From Archegozetes longisetosus (Eukaryota; Arthropoda; Arachnida; Sarcoptiformes; Trhypochthoniidae): a DNA stretch of 64,000 bases. A program made the position numbers and the translations under genes. The DNA is taken from the NCBI GenBank assembly GCA_018873245.2, contig JAEMBT020000007.1:10051129-10115128 (forward strand), read 5' to 3'. Numbering within the stretch: the stretch's first letter is position 1; each line of letters opens with the position of its first letter. Of the stretch, positions 1 through 13,900 are shown one piece after another. The notes beneath the pieces are model-generated. The model saw nothing but the letters and a program-made list of their open reading frames with translations. It made no database searches and was not told where the DNA came from.

Positions 1-1911
1 CATAAAACTATTTGAAACAATTCCTCAAATGATGGACAGATTTTGATAACCTAAGCTAGTCCAGTAAAACTGTCTAACTTGAAAAGGTAGCTGAGTACTT
101 TTTAAAAACCAATTAAATGAATAAGTTTCAACTTTCTATAGGTTTATTTAGTCTCTTTTTAAAGGCCATTCAACCGCTCGTGAGAGTTAGGTTTTAGGGC
201 ATAGAAACTACTTAAGTCTGGAGAAAAATTAATAATAGATTAATGGACCAAAATTTTTCAAGTCGATTGAATTCGATCAGAAAACTTTATAAATATTTGC
301 TAATGATATTTCGATCTCCAGTTCTTTGTTGAGAAACTTTAAGAACTAAAAATGGAGTTTTCATAAAACAGAATTGGGTTAGGTTTTGGCCCTTAAAAGC
401 CACTCGCACTGCAATACACATAAATAACAACATAGGTTTGTGTGAGAAAAGTCAAGATTGGATTTTGATGTCTGAAGCAATTGAGTTAAAGTTTGCGCTC
501 AACTTCAAACTATAAAATCGATTTATTCCCATATTATACAGTTATATTATCCAACACAAACGGACAAAAATAGATCATATAAGCAGTTAAGATAAAACAG
601 AATTTCGTCCAAACAGTAATAACGTTTGAATTTTTTGTATTTTTCAGTTTGAATGGTATTCGTGTTAAAAAATAAATGCTTTTTATGTCGACACTTTTCA
701 AATATGGCATAATGCGGTGAAAAAACGACATTAAAGCATCGATCCGTTCGCAACATCATAACTCTTTGAACTAACTTCTTTCAACTTGACTACAGAAAAA
801 GTAACGCTTATATCAGTTAATATTACAGCCTTATAGTTATGAGTAAAGGCTCCAAACTACTGTGATTCTGTATAACCAAAGCAAGCCAACCCTTACGATA
901 CTAGTTTACTTTTATGAAAGTCGACATAATGTTAACACCGAACATTAAAGCACTTCCTGTTAAATTGAACCAGCCTCTGGATCTTAACAAACTAATGATG
1001 CTTTCGAGTCAATAAAGAAAAAGTCACAGCATAATAGCAAATGCTAAAAATGTTTGAAAACAACAGTTGATAACATGCGCAAAATATGGTAACTCAACTT
1101 TAAAGGCACTTCTAAGGGATGCTGTCTTTGAATGCTTAGAAGCTTTCTTAAAAGAATGGATCAAATGCTTGCGAATGCTGACAGTAAGTCGCACAAAATG
1201 ACGTTACACTTTATACAGTCAAAAGATAGATGTGATCCATCAAACCTAATGTTCTTTTGTAGAGTTTCATTACAAGATTGCGAATCTTTTTTCGTTTTAG
1301 CAATCATAGTGAGTGTGCGCTACTTTTTCTGTTCCTCTATTATATTTGGGTACCAGACCTAACACAAAGTTAGTGATCATTTACGATTCAATGTGTTCTC
1401 TACTTTCCTCTGTTCTTGACATGCTTTTCAGTTGGTCCATGACGTTAGCCAAAGATACCAATTGCGTCATAAAGTAGCCCTTATATTAATACATTTTCAT
1501 CGTCTCACTTACTCTTTCGCTATCAATAAGTTGGAAAGTTTTGCTGTAATAATAATAGACATCTACTTGTTTTTTGCTTTAACAGGTCACTAAAATGTTT
1601 TTATGGCTCACTATAAAAGAACGAAATGTCGCTTTTAACTAATAATTATTTAGCATTAGTATAAATTCGATACAAACTCAACTATAATCTATTGAGATTT
1701 TTCGATTTAATTGTGCTCTTATCGTATCTACTGAAACAATGTTTCGTTTGGTCATAAGTCAAGTGAAAAAGTTCTCATCGCATTGATACTTGCTTCTAAT
1801 TGAAACAAACAAAATTTAATAATTTTCAACTTAAGCAATACAACAATCGCATAAAATATAATATACTTGAAAGTTGGGTTCGTCAACAACGAATTAAACA
1901 AAGGATCGAAA
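1..1911. other. Intergenic DNA, no gene seen
   Basis: AT-rich sequence upstream of the SLC6 transporter. The open frames here (for example 1132-1362 on +, 534-759 on -) are under 80 codons, match no family I recognise and lack convincing splice partners. The SLC6 promoter and any 5' untranslated exon should lie in its right-hand part, but I see no diagnostic core-promoter motif. Confidence 0.6.
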
Positions 1912-4900
1912 ATGCAGAATATGGTGAGAAGACAAATGTCAAGGAGTGAGCTTCCAATCGGAGAGAAACTGGAATTAAGAGAATTGAAAGGACGGCTAGT
2001 GATGGAAAACGGCCGGCCTCTAAGTTATGGTACAACTAATGTTGCGTTTCAAGATGACGACGAAACGAGTAGTGCTGACAGCACTTCTGTGAGTCTATTT
2101 CAGCTTCTATTCACTCTCTTTGTTCCATTCATTCTTATTTATTTTCTGCTCCTCTCCTCAACTAATTTTTATCTATACGAAAAAGATGTCTAAAATAATG
2201 ACAGTTGATATGGCAGTAGCCGATGAAAAAGGAGAGTTCAGACCAGACCCTGAAGATGGAAGAGAGTCTTGGGACAGCAAATTACAATTTATGTTAGCGA
2301 CTATTGGATACGCTGTAGGACTCGGAAATGTAAATTCTGGTGATTCGCATCGAACAAATGATTATTTTAAATGACTTATCTTGATTGTTTTAAAGTTGCC
2401 TAAAATGCTATAGTTAAGATTGAAAAGCAATCTGAAGAGCTCTTACCGTACAGAGCCTAATTTAAAAGCTTATGTCAGAGAAACATTATTCGAGCTTTTA
2501 TTAGGAATATTCAAACAATTTGACGACAAACATATAAGGATTCATTACTATCTGTTGTTTTAGAACACTGAAAATCTCCAATGAGCTGACATTAATCCAA
2601 ATAAAGTGCTTTTCTCTAGTATAGGTCGTACGGATACACATGCGGAAACACAAGGGATGAACTTCTATCGACTCGCTTGAGAGAATTAGATTTTTGAAAT
2701 TGTCAACCAAAAAGTTTGGACGCATAAAATGATAGATCAGTAGTAGACTAAGGTTGGTGTAGATAATCGATCGGTAATGAAGACTCGACGCAATGCTCTG
2801 TACTGTTTGCAGTTCATTGATTCGATAATTTAGAAAGAATTGATGACATTAGTTATATCACACTAATCGACAAACACTATATATACTGATACTCTAGAAG
2901 TAGAGCGTAATCGCATTATGAGAGAAGCAACCAATTGTTCAAACACTAGACTTGAACTGTTATCAAATATCAATATTCGATCAATACTGAATTACCTCAA
3001 GTATCCCTTTTCACAGCTCTTCAAAAGCTCTCAGTTTTATAAGACCTTTAACTATAGTATTGGGATTAAGGCCAGAACTTAACCTGCGATTAATTTTCTG
3101 ATAGAGTCTTTCATCTTTATACTTACTGGTAATTAATTTTGTACTTCTTTAAGGTTTGGAGGTTTCCTTATCTGGCACAAAAAAATGGTGGAGGTATTAG
3201 ATTAAGTAACTCAAACAATCAATCATTAGCCTAATGATAAACATTCATTCAACTTTAGGAGCATTTCTCATACCTTATTTCATAATGCTAGCTGTCGAGG
3301 GGATCCCAGTCTTTTACTTAGAACTAGCAATCGGTCAAAGATTACGTAAAGGTGCGATTGGGGCGTGGAACTTGATATCAGTTTATGCGGGAGGAATCGG
3401 ACTCGCAAGTGCTGTTGTGTCGTTCAATGTGGCGCTATATTACAACACAATCATCGCCTGGTGCATCTTCTACTTTTACCACAGCTTCAAGAATCCATTG
3501 CCATGGACTGACTGCCCGCCTAAAAAGCTGTTAAATGATAGTTATATCACGCAACCTGAATGCGAGGTCAGTCACAAGTTATTTGATCTTTAGTAGATGT
3601 TCACTTTTTAAGGCATTGTTTTATAAGCCAACGATTATAAACAGATATAGTATTGTTGTAAATCACGCTCTCTTATTATCATTTTGTCACAATCTGCGGT
3701 GAGCCCTACAAAAAGCTCATTCAATGTAACTTTACCTCAACTTGATTTGTATACAAGCGTGCTTCGCAACAATACTTGGGCGTAAGGCTAAAACATTCGA
3801 GTTAAAGTCACAGCGTATGCTTCAAGTCATATTTCAAATTGGGACTGTTTGACTAGAAGAGTAAGCAAAGAAAAGACCATTAGGTTGTACTTATAATGCG
3901 ACGAGTAAATTTAGAATTATTGTTAGCTTCAGAGCTAGCTGTTAAGGTTCCTAGTTTTGATGCGATAATGAAAAGATGAGATCGTATTTTACATTCTAGT
4001 TAATTATTGTATAATTTAAGCGCAATGTGTTTCATTTATTTAATGCAAATTTTAAACTTTGATTCTCTTGATAACAGCATGAGATCATATAATGCTTCAA
4101 TATTATAATGAGTTGATTCTCGAAATTAATGTTTCAATAAATGACCTGTTTCCACGCCCAAGTTGGTCTGAAAAGGACAGATTGACAAATTTTTATGTCA
4201 AAATATAATTTCAAAATTTTCTTTATTAAATCATTCCAAACCCTTGGTTTATAATAGCTTTGAAATTCGAGCTCACGTTTACTATCTTGAAAATACAAGG
4301 TTATAAGTCAAATTTGAGACCACTTTGGGCGCTAATATTTCAATAAATACAAGACGCAAATCAACAAAATCTGTATCAAAATGAAGCTTATTTCAATACT
4401 TTTATTTCGATTAATTTTCATGCATAAAAAATGTCTGGTTTTAGTTTTACAACAATTTAGAAAAAAACTCATCAAAAAGTAGTTTCCAAAGTTCATTTTC
4501 ATATGCTAAATTAACATTAAGAACTTATATTTAGTGTAAAATGCAGTATTTTTTATATTTTTCAATCCTATAACTTTTAATTTTTTATCGATTTTTAGTA
4601 ATTTCTTCTTTCTATATTGATAGAAAATAGAGTTTTCAACATAATTAGGATCAAACAGATTTTTTCTACTGAAAAATTTAATTAAAATCTTCAATTAAAG
4701 TAATTTTTTGGGTGGAAACTATTTTTTAATGGAAATTTTCTAAATTGTAAAACTAAAACCAGACATTTTTTATGCATGAAAATTAATCGAAATAAAAGTA
4801 TTGAAATAAGCTTTATTTTGATACAGACTTTGTTGATTTGCGTCTTGTATTTATTGAAACATAAGCACTTAAAGTGATCTCAAAATATACTTATAATCCT

Positions 4901-7900
4901 GTAGTTTGTATATTTTCGTGAAATCAATAGTTGACTCAGGACTAATTTAAATTGTTTTGTAAGTGATTTATCAGATTTGATTATCCACTCATTAAATATA
5001 CCTCGAGGCTTTACGAAAGAAAAAATCAAAGCAGAATTGTTGCTGAAAATGATTCAGATTATTTCATACTGTTTCATATTCTGATTGTTTACCGAAAAAT
5101 CTAGCATTTCTATCCTTTCATGGAATCCAATAGAAGATTATTTGCATACGCTATAAACATAAAGAGAAATCCTGAAAGTAAAACTTGTCACTCATTTCTT
5201 GAATCAACATTTGCTCATGTATTGATTGAGTACAACAAAGAATACAAAACAGAATATATATCTGGACCCAAACATCAAATGAGTTGTTATTCGTATATCG
5301 CATTAATGCTAATGGAAAACAATGTCGTAAAATTAGCGAACGGAAAGCCTCGATTGCGTGCAAAGTTTGAATCATATTATACTATTATAGTTCAGTGCTT
5401 ACCAAATGCGATAAGTATGAGAATTAGGGCCTCAAATGTCAGCCTCAGAGTTCAACAAATGAATTTCGGATGTCTTTACCACATTTCATGCACATTCGAA
5501 GCATATGAATAACTGAAATAATTTTCATATTAACCTTCACTCTAAGTATAAAATTCAAATCTCGAATCAAAAATCATCATTAATATTGAGTAATAGAAAA
5601 TTTGCATATTTTTACTTATTGCAAGAAAATTAAATTTTGTTTGATATCAAGAGTAAAAAGTGTTGGTTCAATGAGATATTAACCTAATAGGATTCTCTCC
5701 TGTTTTATGGGATTGATTTTAAGATCGATTTTACACTGTTGTGTGTTTAAATATAAATAGTGGTGCCACTGAGAGCTTAAAAGCATCATTTTCTTGAAAG
5801 TTTCGCCATAACTCTTGAGAAACTTTTTAATTCAATATTTAATATTCAAAATTGATCTATCGTTCAACAAAAGAAAACTAACTTTTATAGTTATTGTATA
5901 AAATGCAGTTTTTCTAGAATATCAATTTCAAGATTGGATCATTCATAGAACACAATGAATAAATGGATACCAACTATTCGTCAAATTGAATCAGAGCACT
6001 AATTGATCATTCAATTTACTTTTCAGTAATGTTCTTAAAAGAAATGGATCAATATTAGTTTATAGAATTTCGAAACCAAGTTTAGAAAAGTCTGAATAAG
6101 CGATAGACTTAATAAAGTTTTATGAACACATTTTTATTTGCATGAATTAATTTAATACAAAATCGATTTGATTTCAATCATCTAAGTCTAAAAGTGGAAG
6201 GATTTACAAAACTCACTTCTGACTGGATCTGCATTTTTGCTTTCTTTCTACATGTTGTAAGTCAGAATCCTGTGCTCAATAATCATTGCGCGTATCTTTA
6301 AATGCTCTATCAATTGATTTCTTTACTTATAAATTCACGTAACATTCAATGCGATTGGACACAAACTTCCGATTCCTCATGTTATTATATGTTGAACGGA
6401 TGCTCAAGCTTATCGAGTATATCGTAACACTGCCAAGAAGAAGGAAAGCTTTCGATTAAATTTATTTTTCAAAAGTCACTTAAGTCAAGTAGATTGTATC
6501 GATTTGATAGTATATTGGAAATCTTGAGGACATATATCTTTCAAAATCAATTGCTAATTTCGAAAATCAGAATTATCTGCTTTTTTACCTGTAAGAATAA
6601 CAAAATATAAACAAATTACTAATATTCAAGTGATTTTCTTATGCGTAAAATGTTAATAAATGGTTGTTACGTGACAAACGACCGAATAAAAGACATATCA
6701 CAAATACGTACACATTCATTTTTGCAATAATTCTTTGTTTGATGATGTTTACCAATTTTTCAGAGATACTAAACATTGAATACGTTTTAGTCAATCATCA
6801 CATTATGTTATTCATAATCTGCAAGCTAAGTTTCAAAGCTGGTATCTTTAAACATCAGGGGGTTATTTGAGAGGAATATCATTATAGATATACACGACTG
6901 ATATTCAAATTGTGATCGTTAGCTTCAAATAGTATTTTTGATAAGTTGTTCAAAAAATGGTGTAGCTCAATCTATCGAAATCGTTTGAATATAAATCTAT
7001 CCTTTTGATGTTCACTCAACGCAAACAGTCTAATGAATAAATTGCGACATCAAATAATACAAATCCAATGCATAATGTGATTATTCTATTTCTTTTTAGG
7101 CTAACTCACATTAACTTTGAATTTGCCTTTCGTTAACATAAAAGAAATAGAATCTATTGTGAGTCAAATGCTTTTCAGCCCAAATATCGTGTATCAGATA
7201 GTTTGAAAATCCTTTCATGCTATTTTATGAAATACTATTGAATGAAAAGTCGTATTTGGCATCGTTTAATAAGCTATTTATTCGAACTTAAACTCAAGCT
7301 TTAGTTTGACCTGAAATATAGTTTTGGAAAAAATTGAAAACCTAATGAAGACAGTCCTAATCAGATTAATATTGAATCATAATTTATTCTGACTAGTCTC
7401 AAAGCGTAATAGAATCTATTGAACCAAAATAAGATAAAAACATAAGATTTTATAGTTGTTCCGTGGAATGTATAGAATTCTTAATTGGATGCATCGTGAT
7501 TTGCTAGCGTTCAAAAACTTGATATTTCGCATAAAAAGCCTTCTTCCAAATAGTTGTAAGGCTTAACTTCACCCTTAATGCAAATTTGAATAAATATTAA
7601 TGTCTTAATTAGATTTGTTGAAAGAATTACAAAATCTTAAAAATAAATCTGTGTTAAACTTGAAACAAAGTTGAAGTTCTCTTTTGAACGATTAACATTA
7701 ATATTTGTTGCTTTTCTCATAATCTAATTAATCGGCAAAAAATGCATATTTCATGACTTCAAAACGCATTACTCAAACGAGAAAAAGCATTAGAGTATGT
7801 TTTTCGATAACTTATATTTTTATCGATCGTTATTCATATTAGAGAAGATTGAAATGTATTTTTTGTTTGAATTAAAACAGAAAAGTAGTCCAACTCAATA

Positions 7901-10900
7901 TTTTTGGTATCGAAATACACTCGATATTTCATCGGACGTCAATGAGCCCGAAAGTTTCAACATAAGTATCGCTATATGTTTATTGATTGCTTGGTTACTA
8001 TGCTATGGATGTATGATAAAAGGCATCGCATCCTCTGGAAAAGTATGTCAATATAATATGAAAATTTCTTATCAAATATTTGTATTAAAAACTTCTAATT
8101 TAATGTATCCTAAATTTGTCTTCAACTCATTAAAGTCTATAAATAAATATTTACCGTTAGCTTAATTTTGAGTGCTATGTCATACAACTTTATTTATATC
8201 TAGGGCTATGAAAATATGTATTTATTCACAAACTATACGTTAGATATGAGAGCATTTCGTTCCCTTTAATACTATCGTTATTAAAGATAGATAACATAGT
8301 CTAAGGAATAATCCACAGAAATAACGTCAACCGTAGATTAACAAAGTGTTGAAATACTGATAGGCTATGAAGGCATACACATAAATAGGATAAATTTAGA
8401 GGAAGGCGAAACTTTGAGCATCTAACACGTATTATATGGATAAATGCATACTATTCATACCTTTATTCATAACCTAATTTTTAAATTTCCTGAATCAGTA
8501 AAATTGATACTTTTCAACACACCCTTCATTGAGTTCAGAATATTGATCATAAAAATGTAGAACAGAACTCAGACTATCCTAATATTTTGTTTTTTATTTA
8601 CATTGATTTTACGCGAAAAGGGCTTCATTTCAATGATCAGCTTCTTTTGATGCGTATGTCTAAAAGTTGACGAGATTCAGACCCGTTTAATTTCAGGTTA
8701 AATCAACCAACCAGTCTACTTAGGTGTGAAACAGTGAAAAATTTTGAACTAATAAAAATCTTATAGTTCTTCAGATAGTATGCATACGTATTAAATTTAC
8801 ATCAAATAAGAAAATTGATTATATTCTATGAAGATTAAGACTTCATTCTTCCTAAAAACTTGATAAGCAAATGACAATATAATGAAAATTAATTTAAAAT
8901 TAAGCTCTCTGTGAATTTTTGACTTAAAAAGCAATATATTAACTTAAACGATTTTGATTCATAGCTATATCAAGTTACCTAAATATAGTACTAGGAATAG
9001 AGCTCAGCTTGAGAGAGAGAGAGAGTTGTATATCGATCTGATTATTTTGATGACTTTCTAGTCTGAAAGTTAAGAAATATTACCCAAACAAACAACTTGC
9101 AAGTTATATATATTTATGGCGATAAATTTAGTAACAAAATTCACAATTTCAGTCTTCATCTCAAATTCCACATCAAATCGACTAATATGACGAGTATTCT
9201 GCGCATAAATATATTATGACACTGATGAAATTCACTTTATGTGTAAATTCTTCGAGTCTAAACTCTGAACTCCTCGCCTTTTTCCTATCTGTTTGATTTA
9301 ACGGTCATTCCTTACATGCTCAGCGAACCATGTAAGGTGATTTTTTTATTATTGATGGACATTTTCAAAGTATTTATATGCATAGCAATGGGAACCTCTC
9401 TACTTTAGTTATATATCTAGTTTATTACAATACTGTACATTCAGAAACTTAGTAGTCGCTGATAGAAATCAGAAGTAGCATGTTTTCCATCACACTATAA
9501 CATCGAAGGTATTAACAAACTTATAGAGTATTGAATGTAGTAATCAAAGTATATGACAAATAAAACTTGTCATAAAGATGTGCACCACAGACAGGTTGAC
9601 ATAGCAACAACTTCATTCCTGTTGCTATCACGGATTACTAACTTTGCAATTGTACTGAATACTTTTATTCGACAATATTTCATATTTCATAGACCAAAAT
9701 CTTAGTAATCTTTATTCTCTGTGGAATCTTACATGAAGTCAGAGTAATGTGATTGTGAGATATTAGAAGAGAAAAGTATTTCAGTTTTCCATCATTATTA
9801 TAGGAAAAAGTTATTTTAATGCTAGAAAATACTTTCACGAGAGATTACCAAATAATGTACATTTATATACTTTAAAAGGTCGTGTACATCACTGCTACAT
9901 TTCCATATCTGGTTTTAATCATATTTTTCTTTCGTGGTATTACACTCGACGGCATGAAAGATGGTATTAAGCATCTTTTTACTCCAGATGTAAGTTATTT
10001 AGCTTAGTGTACATTCCGATTCATACATTCAAATCTGATCAATTTTACACTTATCAGAGGTCTGATAAAAGCTGTTTTTTGCATTTTAAGCGTAAGGTTA
10101 GTATTAGACTTGACAATTGATTCCATACTTACGCTCAGTGCTCTATAAGAACATTTATCTTGCAGTTGCATTGTATGCTATTATTAATAACTTTATATTT
10201 TCATCTCTAATGCAATCTATCATTGTTTTGATAATTTTTACTTTTAATAACAAACTTTATATCCGTTTTGTTAGCAATAAATCTGGTGAAAAGACTTTTT
10301 TCTGAATTGAGTTCAATTATTTTTTTGTATGACATATTCAATAAATCGTGTTTAGAATGCTATAAGTCCTTTCTCTCATTGAACTCACATCACAGATAGC
10401 ACTTTATAGCACTGACCCAACAATTGCTATAATTATTTTGCTCAGACTTATTAATCTGACTTAAGTTGCAATAAAATGATAAAAATAATAAGTTGCTTCT
10501 CTTGCTCCCATTTCGAGAGCTGAGCACTTAATTGCTCGTAAAATTGTTAAATGATCTGATTCTGAATGTATGATTTCGAATTGAAACTAAACCATCAGAA
10601 TTAAGTCTTATTCAGTAAAATAATACTAAATATTAATCCAAAGCTTAATTTGAAATATTTGCGATGGAATTGCAGAATAAATCTAAATCGTTTTCAAATT
10701 CATGAATGCAGTTACGATCAAAATATATCATTAAACTAATAGATCTGATGGTCTAACAAAATAAATGAGAAAAAAGATCTAAAACTTATGGTCTATTTGA
10801 TATAGTGGTCCAAATTATCAGATCCCGTTGTATGGCTAGAGGCAGGAACACAAATATTTTTCTCGCTTGGTTTAGGATTCGGTGGTTTGATTGCATTCTC

Positions 10901-13900
10901 GTCGTACAATCCAGTTCATAACGACTGCTACCGTGATGCAATCTTTGTTGCTCTCACTAATTGTGGCACTTCTATGTTCGCTGGAATAGTAGTCTTTTCA
11001 GTTATGGGTCAGATCTATTCAATACGAATCCTCTGTACTGATTAAAACATTTCATTTAATTCAATTCCATAGGATTCAAAGCTCATCGCATTCACGAACG
11101 ATGTTTAGAGGATAAGCTGCTCCATAGAAACCAATTCTCAACCATTTCTCCATTCCTTAATCTAACAATCAATTCACAAACGACTCCTTCTCTGGTTCCA
11201 GAATGTGATCTTCAAAAAGAATTAGATAAGGCAAGCATTAGTCCCTCTCTTTCTCTTTCCTCACTTGAAGGCTTTTTCTCAAATAATTTGATTTATTATA
11301 ATCTCATAAAAAATTTGGAAACAGTTCAATTCTTAAACCAAAGAAACAACTATATGATTTGGATTATTTTCAATTTTAAGAAATAGGATAAAATTGATTT
11401 AAGTGTTAATAAACATAACGTATAGTAAGCATGATTGCAATGCTGTTCTGAAAATAAGTGTGTGAATACCAGTTGAATGATCACATTTTTTATTAGATAA
11501 TATTTTAATTATTGTTCAGCTATTTTAACCTTACTGTTCAAAATATCGATGGATGTGCTTAATGTCGATTAGAATAACTTGGATTATAAAGTAAACTCGA
11601 TCGAACAAAACAATAATATAAGCAGACGGATCGTATTCTGTACATTCTGTATCCTGACATTTACTGTCTATGTATACTTTTGAGAAACTTAAACAATGAA
11701 AGGGCTCATAAAAAATTGAAATTTCATTGAAATGCTGAGTAATCGAGGCCAGTCATAGTTTTGTTTACCATCAAAATTCTTGTCAAAATTTTTATCGACA
11801 GAAATATCAGAATACACAAGTATCATAAGATAAGATCCTCTAATCTCATAAACGTGATGAGCAATGAATTCTCTCTTTGAGGTACTCAACAAGGCTTAAG
11901 CCCTTTAACATTTAAATTTTTCAAGAGCATACAGAAGAGAGTAAATATTTGATATGATTTTGCAACATGGAATATTCCAAAAATCATAGAAGCATCATAC
12001 AGCTCCAGTCATGTTTATAATATATAATATGAGGACAAGAATACGTCAATATTGATAATGGCAAGAATTTGGTATCCGTAACAAAATAGGACAATCTCAA
12101 ACCATATAAATATGTATGCTATTGGAAAATAACCAAACCTTAGGTGAGAGGGAGTGGGATCATCATATTTCGAGTTATCGGGCTAAGTGGAGTCTGAATA
12201 TATATATATATTCCTATTTTGCCACGGGTACTAAAGCCATGTCATTGATAATAGTTTTGAGGCAATTCTAAAGTTTTATTATTTTCTTTAAAGCTTTCTT
12301 ATGTAATGATTTATTCATTGAAGTTTCGTTGAGAATTTAGAAACATATGATTCTAGTTTCAGATAGCTTTTCAGTTTATACATATAGCTATTTTCGTGAG
12401 TAAAGCTATCAAATATTAAGGTGGCTAAAATCTAATGGATAAAAACTATCTCACGGAAGATTAGATACAATAAGATTGTATTTCAAATCACTTAAAGCGT
12501 GTACTGATGATCGAAGTTTCGGTCCCTCAATTTCAAATATCTTGCTTTCCTTAACATTTCCATCAAAACACCTCAGAACCAGTACTAGAAAAGAAGTTAC
12601 AAAGAAAGCATTTTAACTTAAAAATCACATTTTAAGCATTACAACAGTTGAAGACTAAAAAAGTAAAAGCAAAACCAGTCTTTATTCCGCAATATCTGTC
12701 TGCGTTGTCGCAGTCACGCTCGTGCTTAAGTCGAGGCCAAACCTAAACTCTATAAATTATAATCGGTGAGCATGATTTGCGGCAATATTTCCTGACGTTG
12801 CGAAGTAAAGCCGAGAAGCACTTAAATTTATATTAACTTTATAACAAATGATTCAATGAGTTTAGATAAAGCGCTATTACGCGACTTAACCTACTCCTAC
12901 ACACAATCTTTACAGTAGAAGTGTACCAAGATAAGATTGAGACTTGACCATTTTTAGTGATGATGACTTGCAACAATTCTATTTGATTTAATGTTTCAGC
13001 AAAACATATTTGAAATGAAACCGAACGAAATGTGCCTTCAGTCTCAATTGTATTATTGTATAGCTTTTCCCTAGCCAAATATGAGTTATCTTATTTCAAC
13101 TGATAAGTATCGCTTAGGTTTGAACAATATGTAGGTTGGAGGTTGATGTCAGGGAAGATTAAGTAATAGTTAATTTCCTCTGACTGTTGGGTAAGAGTTA
13201 CTTATTCAACATTTTTCATGTATTTGCGTTTAAGCCTTCGATTTACTAGTCAAGAAAATCTTGCAAGTAATGCAAAAATCATATACATTTTATCAACAGA
13301 TCATATAATTAGGTACAATATGATAATTTAAACTAATCTCAATTGATTTGATAGGGAGCTTCAGGCACAGGTTTGGCATTCATCGTATTTACTGATGCTA
13401 TAAATCAATTTCCTGGAATCGCTCCATTTTGGTCGATTCTCTTCTTTTTAATGCTCTTTACTTTAGGTATTATTTAATTGTTATATGAAATTGTGTGAGC
13501 TTTACATAATAGATACTGTTGAATACTATCTCAAGGGATTGACTCGCAATTTGGTACATTAGAAGGTGCTGTCACTTCTATTGTTGATCTGAAATTATTT
13601 CCAAATCTAAGAAAGGAAATTCTTACAGGTTTGTACTCTAATGACTAAAGTGCACAATTCAATAACAAAACTATGAAATACAGCTAAACCCATTTATAGA
13701 TAACTCAATTCGGCATCAATTTTAAGCTAGTGCTACATAAATGTCGTTATCTCAATTGGGAGAAATAGGCTTAGAATACTTACAACAAACAAAATTACAA
13801 TACTATACAAAATTTAATATACCGAAAAAGTTTCAAGTAACAAACTTATTGCTCCTTCAATTGACTAATTTTATCATTGAAGGTTATGTCAAGTCTAACT

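Larger units (their letters stand above)
3567..7880 (+). other. Large SLC6 intron with fold-back element
   Basis: A 4.3-kb intron between the exon ending in PECE and the exon starting [10 protein letters not shown]. It contains a long inverted repeat (about 4288-4915) and an unexplained 130-codon frame (5120-5512), listed separately. Nothing else was recognised. Confidence 0.8.

Noticed and set aside
4506..4694. 62-aa frame in the loop of the fold-back repeat
   Set aside because: Lys/Ile/Phe/Asn-rich and AT-driven, no resemblance to a transposase; likely chance.
12680..12830. GC-richer patch with two weakly similar 45-bp segments about 95 bp apart
   Set aside because: Identity by eye is only about 65% with gaps and no clear borders; not enough to call a repeat.
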